Below, one piece after another: positions 10,301 to 17,731 of a stretch of 64,000 nt of DNA (positions within the stretch are counted from its first letter, which is position 1; the number at the start of each line of letters is the position of its first letter). The DNA is from Pseudoalteromonas peptidolytica (GTDB taxonomy: Bacteria > Pseudomonadota > Gammaproteobacteria > Enterobacterales > Alteromonadaceae), in assembly GCF_012641745.1 (NCBI RefSeq), contig NZ_WEHZ01000019.1, positions 1-64,000 of the forward strand, in the 5' to 3' direction. Position numbers and translations under genes: made by a program. The notes below the pieces were generated by a model, which ran no database searches, was not told the origin of the DNA, and saw only the letters and a program-made list of their open reading frames with translations.

Positions 10301-13300
10301 CATGTATTGGTGAAGTGGAAACATTGATCGCTGAGATTTGGTGTAAGTTATTTAGCGTTGAGCAAGTTGGTCGTGATGATAACTTTTTTGCCTTAGGTGG
10401 TGACTCTATTATTTGCCTGCAAATGGTGTCACTAAGCCGACAAGCTGGATGGGAAATCAAGCCAGCGGATGTTTTTGAAGCGCAAACTATTATGGCGATT
10501 GCACCTTTGGCCACTCGATTGGAAGAGGTCAATAGCAGTGAGGTCGAGCATGTTGCCGGTAGTGCCCCTCTGCTGCCTATTCAGCAGGCTTTTTTCGCGC
10601 AGCGCGGACACGCTCCAAACCACTATAACCAAGCCGTGATGCTGCATGTATCGCAAACGATAGACTGTTCAGCGCTACAACAAGTGGTCACACAATTAGT
10701 GCAACATCATGACGCCTTAAGGCTGCGCTTTTGCCGCGATAGTGAAGGCAACTGGCAGCAATCTTTTACTGAATATAGTGCGTCAATGTTGGCGCAGATA
10801 TTTACATTACATGAAGTTGAAAACGCCCAGATAACCGCGTTGGCAGACGATATTCAACGTAGTCTGGATATTCAAAATGGGCCAGTGATGCGGGTCGCGG
10901 TGATGCAAGTGGCAGATGGCAGTTACCGCGTCTTACTGGTTGTACATCATTTGGTGATTGATGGCGTGTCATGGCGAATTTTACTGGATGATTTAGCAGC
11001 AGGGTATGAGCAGCTTATTGCTGGTAAGACGTGGCAGCCAATTGCTAAATCCAGCAGTGTCAAAAAGTGGGCTGAAGCCTTGCAGCAATACGATGCGCAC
11101 TTTGCTGATGAAGCTGAGTTTTGGCAAACACAAACCGCCGCCAGATTGCCGTTGCCGTATCAAGATAAAACTGCCAGTGCAGCAGAAACTGAGTTAGCTA
11201 CCGTTGAGCTGTATTGTCCACAAGCACTCACAACGCAGTTGCTGACACAAGCTAGCCGACCATACCGCACGCAAGTCAACGACTTATTGTTAAGTGCACT
11301 GAGTGAAGCACTTTACCGCTGGTTAGGGGCGGATGAATATGTGCTGCATCTAGAAGGGCATGGTCGCGAACCTTGGCAGCCATCTATTGATTTGAGTCGC
11401 ACCATAGGGTGGTTTACGGCGATGTTCCCGCTGAAATTATCACGCCAAGATAACTGGCAAGAAACGATTCTTGCGACCAAAGAAATGCTGCGTGCTATCC
11501 CAAACAAAGGCATTGGCTATGGCGCTCTCAAATATAACAGCGCGAAACCTACAAGTAGCGCACCAGAACTGGCAGATATTGAGTTTAACTATCTTGGGCA
11601 ACTCGACAATAACTTTAGCAGTGATGGTATATGGCAGCCTGCGCGTGAAGACAGTGGCGCGAATACCAACCATGCAGCAACGGTTGCAAGTGAGTTGTCG
11701 ATACAAGCCCAAGTCTTGGGTGGGCAATTACAAATACGCACCAGTTTTGTCGCTACGCGATTGAGTAGAGAGACAATTGAGACGTTCACTCAGTTATTCC
11801 AGCAGTGCTTGGAAGAGTTAGTGGCGCACTGTGCGTCGACAACGGCAACATTCAGTGCCTCAGATGTCCCGCTAGCCCAATTACCAAAAGATACCTTAAG
11901 ACAATTAGACGCGACACAGATAAGTAAAGTGTATCCGCTTTCTGCGATGCAAGAAGGTATGCTTTTTCATGCTCAATATAGCGACAACAGTGCGTATGTG
12001 AACCAAATGCAGTTTGCGGCTACAGGCCTAGATGTAGTGGCGTTTAGCGAAGCATGGCAGCATGTTACGGATCGCCATGAAGTGCTGAGAACGGGGTTAC
12101 TCACTAAAGAAAGCCCAGCGCACCAGTTTGTAGTACATACGCATGCGGCAGACATAACGGTACTGGATTGGTCTTCTGAGGGAGGCGACGTAGAAGCAAA
12201 ACTTGAACAACTTGCAAAACAGCAGGTGTTATTGGGCTTTGATCTAGATAAAGACATAGGTTTTAACCGCGTGCTTATCATCAAGCTAGATACGCACCAA
12301 CACCGCGTGATATGGACAAACCATCACCTATTTACTGATGGTTGGAGTGCCTCACGCATGATGGGTGAATTATTAAGTGTATATCAAGGCCACACGTTAA
12401 TGCCTGCGACAGGTCAGTATGAGCAGTATATTGGCTTTTTACAGGCGCAAGATCACACTCAAAATCGTGATTATTGGCAGCAACAGCTGCGCCAATTAGA
12501 TGAGCCTTGTACTTTGTTTGCGCAACAAAACACGCAACAGACGTCGCAAAATGGTGCGGGACATACCCGTTGGGTCATGGCGCCTGAGCAGACCGAGCAT
12601 CTTGTCTCGTTCTGTCGCAGTCAGCAAATTACGGTAAACACCTTAATTCAAGCTGCATGGTCATTGGTGTTGAAAGCCAGCATAGGGCACAAAGCCGTGT
12701 GCTTTGGCTCAGTAACGTCAGGAAGGCCACCAGAACTTGCTCATAGTGACAGCATGCTTGGCTTATTTATTAATACACTACCGACCATTGTGACCGTGAA
12801 TCCTGAAGTCAGTGTTGCAATATGGTTACAGCAACTACAGCGCCAAAGTCTGCGGGCTCGTGAGCATGAATATACGCCTCTTAGTGAGGTGCAAAAATGG
12901 GCTCGAGAAGGGGGAATAGATTGTCCAAGTGGGTTATTTGACACACTCGTGGTATTTGAAAACTATCCAATTGCTGAAGCGCTTCAGCAAGCAGATAAAG
13001 CTACCACACAATTTGAGTTACTGGCCAGCCGAGAAGAAACCGATTATCCACTCACGGTTTCCATTTCGCAACAAGAAACGCTGGACATCGCATTCGATTA
13101 TCAGCGAGCTGCCTTGAGTGATGCTGAAGCCGAACAATTGCTCGCACGCTTTTTATTGATATTGTCGCAATTACAAGAGCAAGTTACACAACCTGTGGCG
13201 CATATTACAGGTCTAAATGATGCACAAACCGCTTCACTGATTGAACTGGGAGCAACAAAATACCATGGTGCAGCGCAGCAGCAGGACATATTAGCGTGTT

Positions 13301-16300
13301 TATATCAGCAGGCAAGAGTACATAAAGACAGTGTTCGACTCTTCTGTGATACACAGTTTCAAAGTTACCAAGCGCTACTGGCACGCAGTGAAAAAATTGC
13401 AGTTGGCTTGCAATTACAAGGAGTAACCAGTCAACAGAGAGTCGCGCTTTATATGTGCACAGAGCTGGATACGCTGGCTTGTATTCTTGCGATTTGGCAG
13501 CTAGGTGCTGTCTATGTGCCGCTTGATGTAGAATCACCGGAATCGCGTTTAAATGACATACTTGCAGTAAGTAGCCCACAATTGGTACTGCACCAAGAGC
13601 GCGCGCTAACGCACTGTACAATGCAGCAAATATCGCTTCAATGTCTGATAAGTGAGGTGGGTGAGCAGCTATTGCAACGACCAACACCTAACCCTCAGCA
13701 GCTCGCTTATTTGGTGTTTACTTCTGGCTCTACAGGCAAGCCAAAAGGGGTGGCGGTAACACAAGAAGCATTATTAAGTCACTGTTTGGCGATTGCTGAT
13801 GCGTATCATTATGGTACTGAAGACCACGCATTGGCATTTGCATCTTTGGTTTTTGACGCTGGGCTTGAGCAGGTATTCGTCCCCTTATTGGCCGGTGCGA
13901 AGCTGACCATGGTGAATGGTAAAGCATTACTACCGGAGCAATGCAGCGAGCTGGTTGTGGCGAATCAAATTAATATCGTTGATTTACCTCGTACTTATTT
14001 ACAGCATTTGCCCAATCTGGACGGCGTTCGTTTATGTATTGTGAGAGACGAAGCTTGGCCAACAAAAGAGTTATTGCAATGGCGTAAGCGCGCGCCTCAG
14101 ACGCGTTTTATTAATGCCTATGGTGCGACAGAAACCGTGATCACACCGACTATCTGGGAAGATGATCACAATGTCGAGATAGACAGCTTGTATGTGCCCA
14201 TAGGGGCGGTGGTTGGGCATCGTCATGCTTATGTGTTAACGGAAGAACTTAACCTAGTACCCGAAGGTGGATTCGGTGAGCTATATATTGCAGGCACTTT
14301 GGCGCAGGGTTATTTTGGCCGTGCTGACCTTACGGCTGAACGATTTATTGCTAATCCATTTAGTGACAAAGGAGAGCGTTTATATCGTACTGGTGATTTG
14401 GTGCGCTTTAATGAACAAGGACAGCTTGTATATCAAGGTCGTGCAAATCAGCAGGTAAAAATACGTCGCTCTCGGATTGAATTTGCTGAGATAGAAAAAC
14501 GCATCATGGCGATGGCGGAGATAAATAGCGTATTGGTGCGACTACAGCATACAGAACAAGGGGCACAGTTGATAGCCTATGTGATCGGTGAGAATGTGGA
14601 TCTGGCTGCGCTGCAAACATGTGCACAGCAGCAGCTACCCGATTATATGCAGCCTGCCCATTGGCTAACATTGACGCAATTGCCATTGACCATCAATGGT
14701 AAGGTCGATGTCAATGCGTTGCCAAAGCCGGCGCTACCCAAAGCGGAGACTAAGCATCAAGAGATGAACGCGCAGGCGCGCCAGCTTAGCGTAATATGGA
14801 AAACATTACTTGGTATTGACGCAACACCGCAGAGTCAGTTCTTTTATGACGGTGGCGACTCCATTTTAGCGATGCGATTAACGTCACAAATCAACCAAAC
14901 GTTTGGCTTGCAGTTGAAAGTTAGAGATATTTTTGAGCATAGTGAGTTTAGTGCGCTGGCTCAATACATCACAGCGCAGCGACAAAGCACAGATGATCAC
15001 CACAGTATTACTTTACAAGCGCAGCCATTCGCTCAGCAAATACCGGTATCAGCAGAGCAGCGCAGTTTATGGGTCACTGACAAACTGAGTGAAGCAAAAG
15101 ACCGAGCCGCGTATAACATCACCACGAGTGTTAATCTCTTTGGGGCACTTGAACCCCACAGCTTACAGTGCGCTTTTACGCAGTTACTGGCTTACCACAG
15201 TACGTTTAGTTATCGCTTTGTTGAACAAGAAGGTGACGTGGTCGCGGTGTATAGTGAGGACAATGAATTACAGTGGCAGTATGTTCAACTTGATGATGAC
15301 TTAGCGCAAAACACTGCAGCAGCTGCGAAGCTCCGTGAGCATTTTGAGGTGACACCATTTAATTTAGCTGAGGATGTGTTATTGCGTGTGTTGTTGGTGG
15401 AAATTGCACCTGAGCACCATCAACTTACCATTAATATGCACCACATAGTGAGTGATGGTTGGTCTATGGGGAACTTGGTACATCAGGTCGGTGAGTTTTA
15501 TTTGGCGCAAATTGAGCAGCGCCAAGCCCAACTGCCGCCACTGCAAGTGCAATATGGTGACTATGCACAGTGGCAACAGCAGCGTTTAGCAAGCCAAGAA
15601 GCAAAGGATGTTGCTCAGTTTTGGCGTACGAAGCTTGCAGATGCTCCAGCGCAAAGCGTGATCCCGTTACATTCTCCACGTCCTGAGCGCACCGATACGC
15701 AAGGCGATGTAATAGATTTTCAGATAGCGGCAACAACTCGAGAGGCCATTGAGCAACTTGCGCAGCAACAAAAATGCTCTGTGTTTAGCGTGCTATTGGC
15801 AAGTTATGCTGCTTGGCTGTTTGAAACAACAGGGCAGCAAGATATAGTATTAGGTACGGATCTATCAGGTCGAGAACATGCGGATCTTGAACCTCTGATC
15901 GGATATTTTATCCGTGTCTTGCCGCTACGAGTTCGTCTTAATGGCGCAGTCGGGTTCACCCAGCTATGTGAACAGGTTCAGCAAACGCTATTGGATGTTC
16001 AAAGTAATCAGCTGCTTACACTAGATAGCGTGATAAATGAGGTAGGCGTGCAAAGAACAGCGGGCTTGTCACCGTTATTCCAGCAGCTTTTCGTTATGCA
16101 AAATACGCCAAAACCAGATTGGCCTATCGATGGGCTGGAAATGGAAGGTGTCGCTTCGGTGGATACGTCAAGTAAATTTGACTCGGCAATTTTTATTGAT
16201 GCGCAAGAGCAGGCTTATCATGGTCGCTGTTACTTTAAAACGGCGCTATATCGCCGTGATAAAATCCAAGTCGCACTTGATAGGTGGATGCAATTGTTAA

Positions 16301-16413
16301 CTCAGCTGGTGGAAAGCCCAACAGTTGGCATTGCGACATTGAAACCACACACGCCAAAGCAGGCTGGTCAAAGCAAGTTTAAGTCCAGCAAATTTGCTAA
16401 GTTTAAAAAATAG
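7330..16413 (+). CDS. NRPS2: C-A-T-E-C-A-T-C nonribosomal peptide synthetase
   Basis: Two-module synthetase of 3027 residues. Domains: C (HHLVSDGWS near 163); A1 (TSGSTGKAKG near 630; code D-A-E-D-H-G-T-V-E, whose acidic residues at code positions 239 and 278 point to a basic residue such as Lys/Orn); T (LGGDSI near 1022); epimerase (HHLVIDGVSWRIL near 1205); DCL-like C (HHLFTDGWS near 1664); A2 (TSGSTGKPKG near 2130; code D-A-E-D-I-R-A-I-T, Arg/Lys-like); T (GGDSI near 2507); and a terminal C (HHIVSDGWS near 2703). A2 has unusual core motifs: RDEA for GGEA, GATET for GPTET, IRRSRIE for IRGFRIE, and a shortened A6 region. The acidic N-terminus (DIDSDILSLL) resembles that of NRPS4. The basic C-terminal tail (KSSKFAKFKK) resembles that of NRPS1. 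Confidence 0.93.
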   Translation: MQDDFLADIDSDILSLLLEQAPSDGIPRTSGNAAPLSYLQQQLWTLQALDESNTSYLMPVVFSVTGQIEPSKLEQALQAVIANHGIFRTQFVTTDDTPAQVELDEVSFSLAQVHSDMTRTDYLASEALNQWLLAAKDLSQAPQLKAQLITCAEQKQILALSYHHLVSDGWSNNLILADLKSAYRGLALSMPALRYLDFAHWQRHALSQQHPAVAFWQQYLEAPRQPLRLHQQHTTTTKLKSVGGRQQFTLSAPLCASLGDFCKRNQVTPFASLLAIWQLLLSRHHGNEQFVVGVPNAGRSEEQVQDIVGCFITTQAYRCEAHCGRSFIETVKQIQRHALTCTQYSDVPFEYVLSVLPEHRGDLRQGGFFQVGFDCQPQLQGQLDFGDFSLAPVAGGSMQSKFAIALSAQTSETSVICEIEYDCAQFDTPYIEVLQREFCQLLTLALGHDAEKIGNWLDVAYENQPAYLPESRASKGKQLAPETRLTHELVRQQALSSPTDTALIFQDHHFDYQWLEAHSNYIAAQLQRHHVKEGEVVGIALPRTPYLIASLLACFKSGVAYLPLDPKLPQDKLTHMIEDSQCALIVGEQLPASSCAVIAEAELICPDLSVWCQQDAALAVHPEHIAYLNYTSGSTGKAKGVAVPHGALSRYIFTAADFISLTQHDVVLQFATANFDAFVEQVFPTLVVGAALVMRDDTLWDAQTLYEQASKHSISVMDLSAAYWRQIAEDWSYLMPKHQWQLPALRQVHSGGEAMSKQAISAWRAAGLEKVKLVNTYGPTEIVVEAAIFDCSALDVERINSVPIGSAIAERQLYVLDEQLNLLPHGQVGELYVGGEILAQGYLRRPGQTAASFVADPFSDSGQRLYRTGDLVRWNAQAQLEFIGRVDNQVKIRGFRVEVEEVELKLRAIEGVNDVAVIAQQHAESTRLLAYLCSTRDVHDIQADTRTILPEYMVPSVFMLLDSLPLNANGKVDRAALPTPAASPQETQITACIGEVETLIAEIWCKLFSVEQVGRDDNFFALGGDSIICLQMVSLSRQAGWEIKPADVFEAQTIMAIAPLATRLEEVNSSEVEHVAGSAPLLPIQQAFFAQRGHAPNHYNQAVMLHVSQTIDCSALQQVVTQLVQHHDALRLRFCRDSEGNWQQSFTEYSASMLAQIFTLHEVENAQITALADDIQRSLDIQNGPVMRVAVMQVADGSYRVLLVVHHLVIDGVSWRILLDDLAAGYEQLIAGKTWQPIAKSSSVKKWAEALQQYDAHFADEAEFWQTQTAARLPLPYQDKTASAAETELATVELYCPQALTTQLLTQASRPYRTQVNDLLLSALSEALYRWLGADEYVLHLEGHGREPWQPSIDLSRTIGWFTAMFPLKLSRQDNWQETILATKEMLRAIPNKGIGYGALKYNSAKPTSSAPELADIEFNYLGQLDNNFSSDGIWQPAREDSGANTNHAATVASELSIQAQVLGGQLQIRTSFVATRLSRETIETFTQLFQQCLEELVAHCASTTATFSASDVPLAQLPKDTLRQLDATQISKVYPLSAMQEGMLFHAQYSDNSAYVNQMQFAATGLDVVAFSEAWQHVTDRHEVLRTGLLTKESPAHQFVVHTHAADITVLDWSSEGGDVEAKLEQLAKQQVLLGFDLDKDIGFNRVLIIKLDTHQHRVIWTNHHLFTDGWSASRMMGELLSVYQGHTLMPATGQYEQYIGFLQAQDHTQNRDYWQQQLRQLDEPCTLFAQQNTQQTSQNGAGHTRWVMAPEQTEHLVSFCRSQQITVNTLIQAAWSLVLKASIGHKAVCFGSVTSGRPPELAHSDSMLGLFINTLPTIVTVNPEVSVAIWLQQLQRQSLRAREHEYTPLSEVQKWAREGGIDCPSGLFDTLVVFENYPIAEALQQADKATTQFELLASREETDYPLTVSISQQETLDIAFDYQRAALSDAEAEQLLARFLLILSQLQEQVTQPVAHITGLNDAQTASLIELGATKYHGAAQQQDILACLYQQARVHKDSVRLFCDTQFQSYQALLARSEKIAVGLQLQGVTSQQRVALYMCTELDTLACILAIWQLGAVYVPLDVESPESRLNDILAVSSPQLVLHQERALTHCTMQQISLQCLISEVGEQLLQRPTPNPQQLAYLVFTSGSTGKPKGVAVTQEALLSHCLAIADAYHYGTEDHALAFASLVFDAGLEQVFVPLLAGAKLTMVNGKALLPEQCSELVVANQINIVDLPRTYLQHLPNLDGVRLCIVRDEAWPTKELLQWRKRAPQTRFINAYGATETVITPTIWEDDHNVEIDSLYVPIGAVVGHRHAYVLTEELNLVPEGGFGELYIAGTLAQGYFGRADLTAERFIANPFSDKGERLYRTGDLVRFNEQGQLVYQGRANQQVKIRRSRIEFAEIEKRIMAMAEINSVLVRLQHTEQGAQLIAYVIGENVDLAALQTCAQQQLPDYMQPAHWLTLTQLPLTINGKVDVNALPKPALPKAETKHQEMNAQARQLSVIWKTLLGIDATPQSQFFYDGGDSILAMRLTSQINQTFGLQLKVRDIFEHSEFSALAQYITAQRQSTDDHHSITLQAQPFAQQIPVSAEQRSLWVTDKLSEAKDRAAYNITTSVNLFGALEPHSLQCAFTQLLAYHSTFSYRFVEQEGDVVAVYSEDNELQWQYVQLDDDLAQNTAAAAKLREHFEVTPFNLAEDVLLRVLLVEIAPEHHQLTINMHHIVSDGWSMGNLVHQVGEFYLAQIEQRQAQLPPLQVQYGDYAQWQQQRLASQEAKDVAQFWRTKLADAPAQSVIPLHSPRPERTDTQGDVIDFQIAATTREAIEQLAQQQKCSVFSVLLASYAAWLFETTGQQDIVLGTDLSGREHADLEPLIGYFIRVLPLRVRLNGAVGFTQLCEQVQQTLLDVQSNQLLTLDSVINEVGVQRTAGLSPLFQQLFVMQNTPKPDWPIDGLEMEGVASVDTSSKFDSAIFIDAQEQAYHGRCYFKTALYRRDKIQVALDRWMQLLTQLVESPTVGIATLKPHTPKQAGQSKFKSSKFAKFKK

Positions 16414-16464
16414 TCAATCCGAGTGCGACTTAAGCCAGCGCTGAACTCCCTTCATTTATTCGAC

Positions 16465-16495
16465 AATAAAGAGACGCATTGAGCGTCTCTTTATT
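16465..16495 (+). terminator. Strong terminator hairpin after NRPS2
   Basis: Perfect 13-bp stem AATAAAGAGACGC / GCGTCTCTTTATT with a 5-base loop, 51 bases past the NRPS2 stop. The remaining ~160 bases before the hydroxylase carry no clear promoter or Fur site that I can defend. Confidence 0.8.
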
Positions 16496-16654
16496 GATTC
16501 AAATCAAGTAAATCTTCGACTTTGTAGTAAAGAAAGTACGACTTGCCACGTCATATCGCTAAGCAGACCAACTCAAGGTAGCAGGGCGATGATCTATTGG
16601 AGGTCCGATAGAGCATTACCGCGGATTGGTATGAGTCTATGACAGGAGAAAACG

Positions 16655-17716
16655 ATGACGTCCACTGTGCGAAAAGGTAAATTTTCATCTCTTAAAAAAG
16701 GGGTAAAACCCACGGCTAGCGCTACTCAAGCCGCAACTTCAACAACATTCTTCAAAGGTGCGCAAGGGTTTCCAGCCGTTATCCAGCCAACCAGTAAAGA
16801 TTTAGACCCGTATGTATGGGCTGAAACAAATCGAGACTTTATAGAAAGCAACTTACTTAAGTATGCGGGCTTGGTTTTCCGTGGCTTTGGGTTAAAGACC
16901 CCACAGGAATTTGAGCAGTTTGCCAATGCAATTCAGCCAGGCTTATATGGCAACTATGGCGATCTGCCTAAAAAAGAGGGTGGTAAAAAGACTTATAAGT
17001 CTACGCCTTATCCTGAAAACAAAATGATCCTTTATCATAATGAAAGTTCACATCTAGAGCAGTGGCCGCGTAAACAGTGGTTTTTCTGTGAATTACCTTC
17101 TCCTGTTGGCGGTACGACACCCATAGTAGATTGTCGTCGAATGTTATCAGTTTTGCCCAGTGAATTGGTGCAAAAAATAGAAGAAAAAGGCTTGCTGTAC
17201 CTACGTAATTTCCATAAGAGTGTTGACGTAAGCTGGCAGCATTTCTACAAAACTGACAGTAAAACTGAAGTGGAAGCGAGGCTGAATGCAGCAAATATTG
17301 AATATCAATGGCTAGAGAATGACGGCCTCCAAACAAAAACCAAAACCCATGGCGTTATTGTTCACCCAGTGACAAAGGAAAGGTCGTTTTTCAATCAAGT
17401 GCAACTGCATCATATTGCCTGTCTAGAGCCGGAAGTCAAAGAGAGTTTGATCGAGTTAGTGGGAGAGCAGCGTTTGCCTCGACACGTGTATTTTGGTGAC
17501 GGCTCTGCTATCAGTGATGAAGAAATGGCCATTATTGGTGCTGCATATGAAACATGTGCGGTGCGTTTTGAGTGGCAGCAAGGTGACGTAGTGATGCTGG
17601 ATAATATGCTCGCTGCACATGCCAGAGATCCATTTGAGGGTCCAAGAAAAATTGTAGTTGCTATGGGTGATATCTATACGCAACAAGATCTAAAACAAGC
17701 AAATCAAGCACAGTAA
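16655..17716 (+). CDS. SyrP/TauD-type Fe(II)/2-oxoglutarate amino-acid beta-hydroxylase
   Basis: Predicted non-haem iron dioxygenase of 353 residues, most like the SyrP family that hydroxylates carrier-bound Asp in NRPS pathways. The metal triad is visible as H-N-E (YHNESSH, about residue 128) and a distal His in LAAHARDPFEGPRK (about 321) with a following Arg for 2-oxoglutarate. AGGAG lies just upstream of the ATG. NRPS3, with an Asp-type code, starts 15 bases after the stop, so the pair is almost certainly co-transcribed and the likely product is beta-hydroxyaspartate, a known hydroxycarboxylate iron ligand. The N-terminus (RKGKFSSLKKG) resembles the basic tails of NRPS1 and NRPS2. HxE rather than HxD is also seen in other amino-acid hydroxylases such as AsnO. 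The stereochemistry is not predictable here. Confidence 0.87.
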   Translation: MTSTVRKGKFSSLKKGVKPTASATQAATSTTFFKGAQGFPAVIQPTSKDLDPYVWAETNRDFIESNLLKYAGLVFRGFGLKTPQEFEQFANAIQPGLYGNYGDLPKKEGGKKTYKSTPYPENKMILYHNESSHLEQWPRKQWFFCELPSPVGGTTPIVDCRRMLSVLPSELVQKIEEKGLLYLRNFHKSVDVSWQHFYKTDSKTEVEARLNAANIEYQWLENDGLQTKTKTHGVIVHPVTKERSFFNQVQLHHIACLEPEVKESLIELVGEQRLPRHVYFGDGSAISDEEMAIIGAAYETCAVRFEWQQGDVVMLDNMLAAHARDPFEGPRKIVVAMGDIYTQQDLKQANQAQ

Positions 17717-17731
17717 AAGGTAGTGCATATC

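Noticed and set aside
10152..13687. Long antisense frames within NRPS2 (for example 10152-10532 and 13205-13687)
   Set aside because: They lie wholly opposite well-supported synthetase domains, have no ribosome-binding site and resemble no family.
15030..16410. The terminal condensation domain of NRPS2 as a product-cyclising domain
   Set aside because: It keeps the normal HHIVSDGWS site, matches the terminal domain of NRPS1, and a real thioesterase is present in NRPS4, so a chain-transfer role is simpler.
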